Source of the DNA: an uncultured Geobacter sp.
Lineage (GTDB): Bacteria; Desulfobacterota; Desulfuromonadia; Geobacterales; Geobacteraceae
DNA: 64,000 bases
Assembly: GCA_903925075.1 (NCBI GenBank)
Contig: CAIYDQ010000136.1
Span: forward strand, 1-64,000
Direction of reading: 5' to 3'
The position numbers were made by a program, and so were the translations under genes. The notes under the pieces were generated by a model. That model saw only the letters and a list, made by a program, of their open reading frames with translations, made no database searches and was not told the origin of the DNA. Below are positions 18,299 through 27,278 of the stretch, in pieces; within the stretch, counting starts at the first letter, position 1, and each line of letters opens with the position of its first letter.

Positions 18299-20818
18299 TT
18301 GGAACAGAGCGAGATGGTCAAGCAAAAGGATTATTGGGCGAAGAGCGCCTGCAAGATGTGCATCCACAGCTGCGCGATCAGGGCGCACGTGGTGGACGGG
18401 GTGGTGGTGAAGATCGAGGGGGACCCCGACAACCCCAGTAACCGCGGCAAGCTCTGCCCCAAGGGGCTGGCCGGCATCATGCGGCTCTACGATCCGCATC
18501 GGGTGAAGACCCCGCTCAAGCGCACCAACCCCAAGAAGGGGACCGGCGTCGATCCCAAGTGGGTGCCGATCTCCTGGGAGGAGGCGCTCGGCACCACGGC
18601 GGCGCGGCTCAAGAAGATCCGCGAGGAGGACCCCCGCAAACTCCTGGTGGCCATCAACGACTTTCACCGCATCCATATCTGGGGGTGGGGGGCGGCCTTC
18701 GGCACGCCGCACTACTTCTCCACCGTCGGCCAGTACTGCGGCGCCGCCTATCACCCGGTGAACGGCACCCTCGACGGCTCCTTCGCCGCGGTGAACGATT
18801 ACGACCATTGCAAGTACTGGATACAGATCGGGGCCGGCGACGGCTTCTCCTCGCACCTGCACGTGGCCGCCTCCATCAAGCGCATGGCGGACGCCCGGGT
18901 GGAGCGCGGCATGAAGCTCGTGGTGGTGGAGCCCCGCATGTCCTCGGGCGCCTCCAAGGCCGACGAGTGGCTCCCCATCCGGCCCGGCACCGACCGCGCC
19001 TTCGTGCTGGGGATGATCTACGTGCTCCTGCACGAACTGAACGTCTACGACGCCGGCTTCATGCGCAAGCACACCAACGCCATCTACCTGACCGCGCCCG
19101 ACGGCAACCTGCTCCGGGACGAGAGATCGCAAAAGCCGCTGGTGTGGGACCTGGCCGCCAAGGAGGCGCGGGAATTCGACGCGCCGGGGCTGGCGCTCGA
19201 CCAGGTGGCCCTGGAGGGAAGCTACCTGATCGACGGGGTCGAGTACCGCCCGGCCTTCCAGGTGATGAAGGACACCTTGCAGGACCATACCCCGGAGCGG
19301 ATGTCGCAGGTCTGCTCCATCCCCGCCGCCACCATCAGGCGCATCGCCAAGGAGTTCGGCGAGGCGGCCTGCATCGGCAGCACCATCATGTTGAACGGCA
19401 AGGAGTACCCCTACCGGCCGGCGGCGGTCAACTTCTACCGCGGCGCGCTGGGGCACTTCGACGGCGGCCTCGACTCGATGGCCATGAAGCTCGTGAACCT
19501 GGTGATCGGCAACATCGACGTCCCCGGCGGCCACATCGGCGTCGGGCTCGACCACCGGCTGCTGATCATCAAGCCGGGCAAGGACGGCATGCTGGAGCCG
19601 CAGCCGCACATCCTGCATCCCCCCTACGCCTATAACGAGAAACCCTACAGCTACCAGCTGATGGAGTGGTACCCGATCGGCATCGATCCCGGCCACCTGA
19701 CCGCCGACAACGTGCTCAACCCGGAGAAATGGGGCTTCGACTTCCAACCGGAGGCGCTGATCATCGAGCATTCCAACCCGATGTGGAACCTATCGGCCAC
19801 CAACAAGGTGGCGGAGGTCTTCAAGAAGCTCGACTTCATCGTCGCCATCGACATCGTCCTGAACGAGTCCACCGACTGGGCGGACATCGTGCTGCCGGAC
19901 CTCTCCTTCCTGGAGTCGCACCTGCTGGTATGCATCGAGCCCCCCATGGTGACCGGGCACGTCTACCGGCGCCCGGTGATCGAGCCGCTCTACGACGGCC
20001 GCGACGCCACCGACATCCTGAGCGAGCTGGCCGAGCGCATCGGTTTTCTCCCCAACTGGAACGGGCTCCTGAATTTCACCACCTTCCTAACGTCGGAGAA
20101 CCACCTGGACCCGAACACCCGCTACTCCAACCTGGAGATCACCGACCGCATGGCCAAGAGCATCTACGGACCGGAGCAGGGGCTCGCCTGGTTCCAGGAG
20201 CACGGCCACAGCACCCGGCTGCAGACCCCGGAGGAGATGTACCTCCCCTTCGCCGCCCAAGGGCTCAGGATCCCGCTGTATTTCAACTTCGTCAAGGAGA
20301 CCGGCGACGAGTTGGCGCGCAAGATGAAGGCGGCGGGGCGCGAGTGGGACACCTCGTCCTATCTGCCGGTGCCGATCTGGCGCGACCGCCATCCGCTGCA
20401 CAACATGCCGGCAGAGTACGACCTCTACGCCTTCGCCTTCAAGGAGTGCCAGACCAACTTCTCGGAAAGCACCACCATCCCCTGGATCGACGAGGCCATC
20501 TCCTGCATGCCGATCCACCTCGGGGTGATGATCAATTCCAAGACGGCGCGCGGGAAGGGGATCAAGACCGGCGACCTGCTGAAACTGGAGTCCCCCTTCG
20601 GCGAGGTGACGGGGCGCGCCAGCGTCTGTGAGGAGGTGCATCCCGAGTGCCTGGCGCTCTCCAACGGCATGAGCCGCTGGTCCCAGCACCCGGTGGGCAA
20701 GCGCCAGGTCACCACCCATTTCAACAAGCTGCTCCCGGCCGCCGTCGAATGGACCGACGGCATGACCGGGCACCTGGAAACCTCGACCAAGGTCAAAGTG
20801 ACCGTCATTTCCCAATAG
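18299..20818 (+). CDS. padB: Molybdopterin oxidoreductase, PadB-like (arylacetyl-CoA oxidation)
   Basis: 839 aa. A TTG start at 18299 is supported by AAAGGAGGAGG 5-6 nt upstream; the next ATG is codon 6. The N terminus carries the [4Fe-4S] motif C-x2-C-x3-C (CKMCIHSC) with the fourth Cys in GKLCPKG, then the DMSO-reductase-family Mo-bisPGD domains and a C-terminal dinucleotide-binding domain. There is no Tat signal, so it faces the cytoplasm. C147 (GQYCGAAYH) is a candidate Mo ligand. With the Fe-S and NrfD-like genes that follow, and a 2-oxoacid oxidoreductase behind those, it best fits PadBCD, which oxidises phenylacetyl-CoA to phenylglyoxylate and passes electrons to quinone. A polysulfide or other reductase is possible, but the neighbours argue against it. 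Confidence 0.66.
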   Translation: MEQSEMVKQKDYWAKSACKMCIHSCAIRAHVVDGVVVKIEGDPDNPSNRGKLCPKGLAGIMRLYDPHRVKTPLKRTNPKKGTGVDPKWVPISWEEALGTTAARLKKIREEDPRKLLVAINDFHRIHIWGWGAAFGTPHYFSTVGQYCGAAYHPVNGTLDGSFAAVNDYDHCKYWIQIGAGDGFSSHLHVAASIKRMADARVERGMKLVVVEPRMSSGASKADEWLPIRPGTDRAFVLGMIYVLLHELNVYDAGFMRKHTNAIYLTAPDGNLLRDERSQKPLVWDLAAKEAREFDAPGLALDQVALEGSYLIDGVEYRPAFQVMKDTLQDHTPERMSQVCSIPAATIRRIAKEFGEAACIGSTIMLNGKEYPYRPAAVNFYRGALGHFDGGLDSMAMKLVNLVIGNIDVPGGHIGVGLDHRLLIIKPGKDGMLEPQPHILHPPYAYNEKPYSYQLMEWYPIGIDPGHLTADNVLNPEKWGFDFQPEALIIEHSNPMWNLSATNKVAEVFKKLDFIVAIDIVLNESTDWADIVLPDLSFLESHLLVCIEPPMVTGHVYRRPVIEPLYDGRDATDILSELAERIGFLPNWNGLLNFTTFLTSENHLDPNTRYSNLEITDRMAKSIYGPEQGLAWFQEHGHSTRLQTPEEMYLPFAAQGLRIPLYFNFVKETGDELARKMKAAGREWDTSSYLPVPIWRDRHPLHNMPAEYDLYAFAFKECQTNFSESTTIPWIDEAISCMPIHLGVMINSKTARGKGIKTGDLLKLESPFGEVTGRASVCEEVHPECLALSNGMSRWSQHPVGKRQVTTHFNKLLPAAVEWTDGMTGHLETSTKVKVTVISQ

Positions 20819-20830
20819 GAGGTTGTTTCG

Positions 20831-21439
20831 ATGCATTACGGAATGGTAGTGGACCTCAAGCGCTGCGTCGGATGTCAAGCCTGCACCATCGCTTGCAAGT
20901 CCGAGAACGGAACCCCTCCGGGCGTCATGTACACCAAGGTGCTGGATCAGGTTTCCGGCGAGTACCCCAACGTGAGAAAGCAGTTCGTTCCGGTCTTGTG
21001 CAACCACTGCGTGAACGCCCCCTGCGAGAAGGTCTGCCCGACGGGTGCTACCCACAAGCGCGCCGACGGGCTGGTGCTGGTGGATCACGACAAGTGCATG
21101 GGATGCCGCGCCTGCTACGTCGCCTGCCCCTACAACAACCGGATCTTCCTGAAGCGGGGCAAGCTCAAAAGCGGCTACCACGGCAAGACCATGACCCCCT
21201 ACGAGGCGGTCAAATACAAGGAGCACCAGGACGGCATCGTGGAGAAGTGCATCTTCTGCTCGCACCGGGTGGACGCGGGGTTGAAGCCCGCCTGCGTGCA
21301 GACCTGCCCGGCCGACGCCAGGACCTTCGGGGACCTGGACGATCCGGAAAGCCAGGTGAGCAGGCTGATCCGCAGCCGCGGCGGCGTGCAGCCCCTCAGC
21401 GAGGACAGCACCGAGCCGTCCGTTTACTACCTGAGTTAG
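20831..21439 (+). CDS. padC: Four-cluster ferredoxin subunit, PadC-like
   Basis: 202 aa, ATG after AGGAGG. It has the DmsB/PsrB/PadC-type electron-transfer pattern: CVGCQACTIACK, CNHCVNAPCEKVC, CMGCRACYVACPY and CIFCSHRVDAGLKPACVQTCP, enough Cys for four [4Fe-4S] clusters. There is no signal peptide, agreeing with the cytoplasmic catalytic subunit 12 bp upstream. It should wire the molybdenum subunit to the membrane subunit that follows 10 bp later. Confidence 0.78.
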   Translation: MHYGMVVDLKRCVGCQACTIACKSENGTPPGVMYTKVLDQVSGEYPNVRKQFVPVLCNHCVNAPCEKVCPTGATHKRADGLVLVDHDKCMGCRACYVACPYNNRIFLKRGKLKSGYHGKTMTPYEAVKYKEHQDGIVEKCIFCSHRVDAGLKPACVQTCPADARTFGDLDDPESQVSRLIRSRGGVQPLSEDSTEPSVYYLS

Positions 21440-21449
21440 GAGAGAATCC

Positions 21450-22328
21450 ATGTCAAAAACAATGTCCATTGTGGGAAACGAGTACGTGATGGGTTTCCGC
21501 CGCCAAGTGGAGTGGGCCGGGCTCATCGCCAGCGCCTTCTTCTTCGGCAAGGTCGGCGCCGGCCTCTTCATGATGTCGGTCTACACCCAGTCGCGGCCGG
21601 GGATGCTGATCGGCTTGGCCATCGTCCTGGGAGGGAAGGGGGGGGCGCACCTGCTCTTCCTGGGTCGGCCGGGGCGCTTCTGGCGCGGCATGGCCCGGCC
21701 GGGGAGTTCCTGGGTGTCGCGCGGGCTTTGGGCCATGAGCTTCATGACCGCCTTCGGGGGCGCGGCGCTGCTGCTGCCGGCGGGAAGCCCGCTGTTCCAG
21801 CCGCTGGCCCTGGTCGCCGCCTTCTTCGCCTTCATCGTGGCGGTCTACGACGGCTTCCTGCTCACCTCCTCCAACGCCATCCCGGTCTGGAACACCTCGC
21901 TCATGCCGGTCATGTGCATGTTCTACGCCTTCCTGGGCGGCACCACGCTGACCCTGTTCCTGAGCCATTTCGGGGTGCTGCAACTCCCCGCCGGCGCTCT
22001 TTTGCTGCCGCAACTGGAGACGGTGCTTTTGGCGGTCAACCTGGCGATCGTCTTTTTGTACCTGATCACCACCGTCAACTCGGCCGGAGCCGGCAAGCGC
22101 TCCTTCGAGCTGCTGGTGAAAGGACCCTACGCCGTGCCGTTCTTCGCCCTCGCGGTGGGAGTCGGGCTGGTGTTCACCTTGGTCATCAGCATTTCCGCCG
22201 GCGCCAACGCCACTCCGGGCATGGTCGCCGTTTTGACCGTCGCCGACCTGATCGGGCACTTCTTCATCTTCTACCTGCTCTTGAGGGTGGGGGTGTTCAA
22301 ACCGGTGATCGGGCTTTTGAAGATCTGA
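21450..22328 (+). CDS. padD: NrfD/DmsC-type membrane anchor, PadD-like
   Basis: 292 aa with about eight hydrophobic helices. The family motif around HLLFLGRPGRFWRGMARPGSSWVSRG (about residues 68-93) marks NrfD-like quinone-interacting anchors. It would deliver electrons from the oxidoreductase to the menaquinone pool. Start ATG follows AGGAGA. The three genes 18299-22328 form one complex by spacing and family. Confidence 0.75.
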   Translation: MSKTMSIVGNEYVMGFRRQVEWAGLIASAFFFGKVGAGLFMMSVYTQSRPGMLIGLAIVLGGKGGAHLLFLGRPGRFWRGMARPGSSWVSRGLWAMSFMTAFGGAALLLPAGSPLFQPLALVAAFFAFIVAVYDGFLLTSSNAIPVWNTSLMPVMCMFYAFLGGTTLTLFLSHFGVLQLPAGALLLPQLETVLLAVNLAIVFLYLITTVNSAGAGKRSFELLVKGPYAVPFFALAVGVGLVFTLVISISAGANATPGMVAVLTVADLIGHFFIFYLLLRVGVFKPVIGLLKI

Positions 22329-22396
22329 ATACCGGGAACGGTCCGCTGGGAGGGCGCAAGGCTTTCCGGCGGACCTTCGGAGATAAGGAGAAAAGC

Positions 22397-22951
22397 ATGT
22401 TGCAGTTCATTATCCAGGGTAGGGGCGGCCAGGGCGCGCAGACGGCCGGGAACATCCTGGCCGAGTTCTTCTTTCAGGAGGGCCGGCAGGTGCTGGCCTA
22501 CGCCACCTACGGGGGCGCGCGCCGGGGGACCCCGGTCAGCAGCTCGCTCAGGGTGGACGACAAGCCGATCAGGATGCGCTGCGATATCGAGAAGCCGGAC
22601 GCCATCGTCTGCTTCGACCCGAGCCTTTTGGCCGGCACCCCCGTCCTGAAGAGCGCCTCGGCCGAGACGCTGCTTTTGATCAACTCGGTCTATCCCGCCG
22701 AGCGCTTCGCCGAACTGGGGGTGAAGCGGGTGGTGAGCATCGACGCCAAGTCCATCGCCAAGAGCCACCAACTGGGGGCCATGGTCAACTCCACTCTGGT
22801 GGGGGCCCTTTTGGGGGTGCTCGCCTACGGCAACGTGGCGCTCTTACGTAAAGTGGTGGCCGAGACCAGCCCGGTGAAGGCGGCGGAAAACGTGGCCGCC
22901 TGCCTGGAAGGCTACCGGATCGCCAGGGAGGGAGGTGCGAGTCATGTCTGA
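22397..22951 (+). CDS. padE: 2-oxoacid:acceptor oxidoreductase gamma subunit, PadE-like
   Basis: 184 aa from ATG 22397 (AAGGAG). The POR gamma signature GRGGQGAQTAGNILAEFF is at the N terminus, followed by ATYGGARRGTPVSSSLRVDD, the usual CoA/TPP-interface motif. It belongs to the CoA-acylating 2-oxoacid dehydrogenases. With the next three genes it makes a full enzyme like phenylglyoxylate dehydrogenase, forming an aroyl-CoA and CO2 from an aryl-2-oxoacid. It overlaps the next gene by 8 bp. Confidence 0.75.
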   Translation: MLQFIIQGRGGQGAQTAGNILAEFFFQEGRQVLAYATYGGARRGTPVSSSLRVDDKPIRMRCDIEKPDAIVCFDPSLLAGTPVLKSASAETLLLINSVYPAERFAELGVKRVVSIDAKSIAKSHQLGAMVNSTLVGALLGVLAYGNVALLRKVVAETSPVKAAENVAACLEGYRIAREGGASHV

Positions 22952-24674
22952 TGCCAAGGCGAGAATACCCTCCATCTGGACCACCGGCTGGACCGATCAA
23001 CTGCGCACCGGCACCTGGCGAAACGCCGTCGCCGTGCACAAAAAGCGCGGCGCTCCCTGCCACGGCGCCTGCCCGGTGGAGGGCGAGATCCCGCTCTGGG
23101 TGCGCCAGATGCGCGAGGGGGACTCGCTCGGAGCCTGGCAGACGCTGGTCGCCCACAACCCGCTGCCGGCGGTGGTGGGGAGAACCTGCCACCACCCCTG
23201 CGAGACCGGCTGCAACCGCAACGACTACGACGGCGCGGTCTCCATCAACGCCCTGGAGCAGTATCTGGGGGACCTGGCCATCCAGGAGGATTGGGCGCTG
23301 CCCGCTCCCGAGGCCGAACTCGAGTCGCGGGTGGCGGTGGTGGGGGCGGGGCCGGCCGGCCTCTCCTGCGCCTATCATCTGCGCCGCCGGGGATTCCGGG
23401 TCGCCCTTTACGACGCCAACCCGGAACTGGGCGGGGTGCTGCGCTATGGCGTCCCCGAGTACCGGCTGCCGAGAAAGGTGTTGGCGGCCGAGGTGAAGAG
23501 GATCGTCGCCCTCGGGGTGGAGGTCGTCGCCGGCCGCGCGCTCTCGGCTCGGGACCTGCCGGAGCTGGAAGAGAACTTCGCGGCGGTCTTCATCGCCTTC
23601 GGCGCCCAGGCGCCCAAGATGCTTCCGCAGTTTCCCCGGGACGACCGCCGGGTCATGGGCGGCCTCGCTTTCCTGCGCCTGGTAGCCAAGGCGGACCCGC
23701 CCGAACTGGGCGCGGAGGTGCTGGTGATCGGCGGCGGGAGCGTGGCCATGGACGTAGCCGGCTGCGCGCTCAGGCTGGGAAGCCGCGTGCGCGTCGTCTC
23801 GCTGGAGTCCCGCGAGGCGCTGCCAGCCACCGCCGAGGAGGTCGAGGACGCGCTTTTGGAGGGGGCGACGCTTATCGACGCCGCCATGGTCAAGGAGGTG
23901 GAGGAGGCGCAGGGGGGCCGTCTGAAACTTCGTTGCCTGAAGGCGGAGCTTGATCCCGCCGCGCCGGCCGGGGCGATTTGGCCCCTGGAGGTGGCCGGCA
24001 GCGACTTCGAGCTGCTGGCGGACACCGTGATTCTGGCCGTGGGCCAGGACCCGGAGCTTGCCGATTGGCAGGAGAGCGTCGAGCTGCAAGGCCGGCTGGT
24101 GAAGGTCGACCGGCGCTTCATGACCAGCCGCCCGGGACTCTTCGCCGCCGGCGATCTGGCCAGCGACCAGCGGCTGGTCTCGGTCGCCATCGGCGACGGC
24201 AAGAGGGCGGCGGGCTGCATCGCCGACTACCTGCAAGGGGGAAAACGGGACCGGCCGAAGGCGGAGACGGAAGCGAAAACGGCAGCGGAGGCGACAGAGG
24301 AAACGAACGCGGAGGCTGAAGCGGAGGCGGAAGGGCCGGAGGTTGCCTTCAGCGACATCAACACCTTCTATTTTCCCAAGAAGGAGCCGCGGCAGCGGGA
24401 AAAGGTCGCCGCCTGCGAGCGCAGCTCCGACTTCAGGGAGATCAAGCTCGGTTTCAACCCGGCGCGTGCCGCCCTCCAGGCCGAGCGCTGCTTCAGTTGC
24501 GGCGCCTGCACCAAGTGCGACAACTGCTTTTATTTCTGCCCGGACATGGCCATCGTCAAGGACCCGTCCCTGCCGCTGCAATACCAGGTGCTCGACCAGT
24601 ACTGCAAGGGGTGCGGCTGCTGCCTGGCGGAGTGCCCCAGGGGAGCCGTGAGCGCCAAGGAGGAAAGCAAATGA
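22944..24674 (+). CDS. FAD/NAD(P) oxidoreductase fused to ferredoxin (2-oxoacid oxidoreductase)
   Basis: 576 aa; ATG 22944 chosen because GGAGG sits 8 nt upstream. The N-terminal part is GltD/dihydropyrimidine-dehydrogenase-like with Fe-S cysteines (CHGACP and CHHPCETGC), the FAD motif VVGAGPAGLSCAYHLRRRG (about 130-150), a second NAD(P) Rossmann motif VIGGGSVAMD, and the FAD-closing AAGDLASDQ. An Ala/Glu-rich linker (about 438-465) joins a C-terminal POR-delta-like ferredoxin with two cluster motifs (CFSCGACTKCDNCFYFCP and CKGCGCCLAECP). In phenylglyoxylate:NAD+ oxidoreductase these roles are split between PadH and PadF, so this looks like their fusion, giving an NAD(P)-linked enzyme. Confidence 0.72.
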   Translation: MSDAKARIPSIWTTGWTDQLRTGTWRNAVAVHKKRGAPCHGACPVEGEIPLWVRQMREGDSLGAWQTLVAHNPLPAVVGRTCHHPCETGCNRNDYDGAVSINALEQYLGDLAIQEDWALPAPEAELESRVAVVGAGPAGLSCAYHLRRRGFRVALYDANPELGGVLRYGVPEYRLPRKVLAAEVKRIVALGVEVVAGRALSARDLPELEENFAAVFIAFGAQAPKMLPQFPRDDRRVMGGLAFLRLVAKADPPELGAEVLVIGGGSVAMDVAGCALRLGSRVRVVSLESREALPATAEEVEDALLEGATLIDAAMVKEVEEAQGGRLKLRCLKAELDPAAPAGAIWPLEVAGSDFELLADTVILAVGQDPELADWQESVELQGRLVKVDRRFMTSRPGLFAAGDLASDQRLVSVAIGDGKRAAGCIADYLQGGKRDRPKAETEAKTAAEATEETNAEAEAEAEGPEVAFSDINTFYFPKKEPRQREKVAACERSSDFREIKLGFNPARAALQAERCFSCGACTKCDNCFYFCPDMAIVKDPSLPLQYQVLDQYCKGCGCCLAECPRGAVSAKEESK

Positions 24675-25828
24675 GTGCGCAAGGCAAAAGGCTGCTGCTA
24701 AACGGCAACCACGCGGTTTCCTACGCGGTGAAACTGGCCGCCCCCAGGGTGATCCCGGTGTATCCGATCACCCCGCAAACGCCGATTCTGGAGAAGATCA
24801 CCGACTTTCTGGCCGACGGCGAGATGGACGCCGAGGTCATGACCATGGAGTCGGAGCACTCGGCCATGGCGGCGGCCATCACCGCCTCGCTCGCCGGGGT
24901 CAGGGTCTTCACCGCCACCGCCTCGCAGGGGCTGTTGCTCATGCACGAGATGCTGCACTACGCCTCGGGCGCCCGCGCCCCGATCGTGATGGCCAACGTG
25001 AACCGCACCCTCGGCTCGCCCTGGGGCTTTTGGCCCGACCAGACCGACAGTCTGGCGCAAAGGGACGTGGGGTGGATCCAGTACTACTGCGAGAACGGGC
25101 AGGAGTCCCACGACACCACCCTGCTAGCCTTCCGGGTGGCGGAGCAGGCGATGCTGCCGGCCATGGTGATCCACGAGGCCTTCTACGTCTCGCACGCGCT
25201 GGAGGCGGTGGAGCTGGTCTCGCCGGAGCAGGCGGCCAGCTATCTCCCCCCCTTCGCCCCGCTGCACCGCCTCGACCCGCTGATCGGCGAGTCCTGGGGC
25301 AACACCGTCTCCCAGCAGATGTTCCAGGACCACCGCCGCGACCTGGGCGAGGCAATGGAGGGAGTGGCGGCGCTGGCCAAGGCGGCCGACCGGGAGCTGG
25401 AGGCGCTGGTGGGGCGCGGCTACGGCATCGTGGAGCAGTACCGATGCGACGGGGCGGAGCTGGTGATCGCCACCATGGGGAGCATGACCGGGACCGCCCG
25501 GGACGCGGTGGACGAACTCCGAAGCGAGGGGGTGGCCGTGGGGCTTCTCAAGGTGAAACTCTTCCGTCCCTTCCCGGCCACCGATGTCCGCGAGTTGTTG
25601 GCCGGGGTGCCCAAGGTGATGGTGCTTGACCGCAACTTCGCGCCCGGCACCGGCGGTTTCCTGTTCCAGGAGCTGAAGTCGGCGCTGTACGGGATGCGGG
25701 GCGCCCCCCCGATCCACGGCTACCTGGCCGGGGTGGGAGGCACCAGCATCTCGCCCGCGGCCATCAAGGAACTGGCGCGCGGCGCCCTGGCGGAGGAACC
25801 GTCGGCCAATTCAGTGTGGAAGGGGTGA
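24671..25828 (+). CDS. padG: 2-oxoacid:acceptor oxidoreductase alpha subunit, PadG-like
   Basis: 385 aa; ATG overlaps the preceding stop (ATGA). POR alpha features include GNHAVSYAVKLAAPRVIPVYPITPQTPILE, the ESEHSAMAAAITASLAG segment with the catalytic-site Glu, and RTLGSPWGFWPDQTDSLAQRDVGW. The C-terminal half is the transketolase-C-like domain. It supplies part of the TPP/CoA site with the beta subunit encoded 7 bp downstream. Confidence 0.76.
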   Translation: MSAQGKRLLLNGNHAVSYAVKLAAPRVIPVYPITPQTPILEKITDFLADGEMDAEVMTMESEHSAMAAAITASLAGVRVFTATASQGLLLMHEMLHYASGARAPIVMANVNRTLGSPWGFWPDQTDSLAQRDVGWIQYYCENGQESHDTTLLAFRVAEQAMLPAMVIHEAFYVSHALEAVELVSPEQAASYLPPFAPLHRLDPLIGESWGNTVSQQMFQDHRRDLGEAMEGVAALAKAADRELEALVGRGYGIVEQYRCDGAELVIATMGSMTGTARDAVDELRSEGVAVGLLKVKLFRPFPATDVRELLAGVPKVMVLDRNFAPGTGGFLFQELKSALYGMRGAPPIHGYLAGVGGTSISPAAIKELARGALAEEPSANSVWKG

Positions 25829-25835
25829 CCAGCAG

Positions 25836-26702
25836 ATGAGTTATCAGATCGAAGAACAAAAGGTATTCAACTCGGGGCACAGCGCCTGTCCCGGCTGCAG
25901 CGAGGCCCTGGCGATCCGCTTCATCCTCAACACCCTGGGGCCGGACACCATCGCGGTGGTTCCTCCCTCCTGCATCGCCATCATCTCGGGGCCGCAGCCG
26001 TTGAGCTCCATGCGCATCCCGGTCTACCAGAGCACGTTGGAGTCGAGCGCGGCCTCGGCCGCCGGCATCAAGCGGGCGCTGACCGCCCAGGGGAACGACC
26101 ACACCACCGTGGTCGCCATAGCCGGCGACGGCGGGACCTACGACATTGGCTTTCAGTCCCTCTCCTCGGCGGCGGAGCGGGGCGAGGACATCATCTACAT
26201 CTGCCTGGACAACGAGGGGTACATGAACACCGGCAGCCAGAAGAGTTCGGCGACCCCCTCCCTGGCCTACACCACCTCGACCCCGGCCGGCAAGGGGACC
26301 CCCAAAAAGAACATGGCGGAGATCATGGCGGCCCATGACATCCCCTACCTGGCGACCGCCACCACCGGCTATCCGGAGGACCTGGCGCGCAAGGTGGCCA
26401 AGGCCCAGCGGTTGACCGGCGGCCTGCGCTTCATCGTGGCGCTCGTTCCCTGCCTGGACGGCTGGGGGATACCGGACAGCGCCGGCCCGAAGGTCTCGCG
26501 GCTGGCGGTGGAGTCGGGAGTCTTTCCCCTTTACGAGGTGGAGAACGGGGTGAACTACACGTTGAACTTCGGCCCCAAGGACGTCCCGGTCGCCGACTAC
26601 ACGGCCCTGCAAAAGCGCTACCGTCACCTCACGGCCAAGGACCAGGAGTTCCTGCAAAAAGAGGTGGACGGCAACTGGGCAAGGCTCGCCAAGAAGTTTT
26701 AA
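25836..26702 (+). CDS. padI: 2-oxoacid:acceptor oxidoreductase beta subunit, PadI-like
   Basis: 288 aa. It is the TPP-binding beta subunit: N-terminal SGHSACPGCSEALAIRF with cluster-binding Cys, and the TPP motif GDGGTYDIGFQSLSSAAERGEDIIYICLDNEGYMNTG. There is no separate C-terminal cluster cassette. It completes the gamma-(flavin/ferredoxin)-alpha-beta set. The order and the PadBCD-like neighbours favour an aryl-glyoxylate substrate over pyruvate or branched-chain 2-oxoacids, but sequence alone does not fix this. Confidence 0.76.
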   Translation: MSYQIEEQKVFNSGHSACPGCSEALAIRFILNTLGPDTIAVVPPSCIAIISGPQPLSSMRIPVYQSTLESSAASAAGIKRALTAQGNDHTTVVAIAGDGGTYDIGFQSLSSAAERGEDIIYICLDNEGYMNTGSQKSSATPSLAYTTSTPAGKGTPKKNMAEIMAAHDIPYLATATTGYPEDLARKVAKAQRLTGGLRFIVALVPCLDGWGIPDSAGPKVSRLAVESGVFPLYEVENGVNYTLNFGPKDVPVADYTALQKRYRHLTAKDQEFLQKEVDGNWARLAKKF

Positions 26703-26746
26703 CCAACCAGCCCCCCAAATCGAGGGGCGTAATAAAGGAGAAAACA

Positions 26747-27199
26747 GTGAAAGTTAAAAAAATCGACCATTTCTGTATTGCAGTTAAGGACCTCGACGCC
26801 GCCCGCAAGATCTGGGAACCGATCCTGGGTAAGGCCGAGCCCGACGATCCCTATCTGGACGAGCCCGAGAAGATCCGGGTGGCCCGCTACTGGCTGGACG
26901 GCGTCGGCTTCGAGCTGATGGAGTCCACCACGCCCGACGGGCCGGTCGCCAAGTGGATCGAGAAAAACGGCGAGGGCATCATGCTGCTCGGCCTCAACGT
27001 AGAGAACACCCGGGAGGCCATCGAAAAGCTGGAGGCCAAAGACTATCCCTTCATCCCCAACCCCGAACCGGTGGACGATGACCGGACAGGCAAGGCCCGT
27101 CCCTTCCGGGACTGCGAGTTCGCCTTCATCCACCCGAAGAAGACCAACGGCGTGCTGCTGGAGTTGATCGACTACAAATGGAAGGAACTGGAACGGTAG
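26747..27199 (+). CDS. VOC-fold protein, methylmalonyl-CoA epimerase-like
   Basis: 150 aa from GTG 26747 (AAAGGAG upstream). Two VOC half-motifs are visible: KKIDHFCIAVKDLDAARKIWEPILG at the start with metal-ligand His7, and FAFIHPKKTNGVLLELID at the end with His and Glu ligands, as in methylmalonyl-CoA epimerase. It could invert the alpha-carbon of a branched or malonyl-type CoA ester. It lies in the pad-like operon just before the BamB-like gene, while the B12 mutase is 18 kb away. Epimerisation for that mutase is plausible but unproven; a non-epimerase VOC role is possible. Confidence 0.65.
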   Translation: MKVKKIDHFCIAVKDLDAARKIWEPILGKAEPDDPYLDEPEKIRVARYWLDGVGFELMESTTPDGPVAKWIEKNGEGIMLLGLNVENTREAIEKLEAKDYPFIPNPEPVDDDRTGKARPFRDCEFAFIHPKKTNGVLLELIDYKWKELER

Positions 27200-27278
27200 C
27201 GGCTCAAACTCAAGACTCAAGACCAAGACTCAAAAATAAGACAAGGCTGCAAGACTCCAAACCAGAAGGGGCTACGAA

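Noticed and set aside
18299..22328. DMSO, polysulfide or thiosulfate reductase
   Set aside because: No Tat signal is seen on the Mo subunit, and the genes continue into a CoA-acylating 2-oxoacid oxidoreductase, which fits alpha-oxidation of an arylacetyl-CoA better. Not fully excluded.
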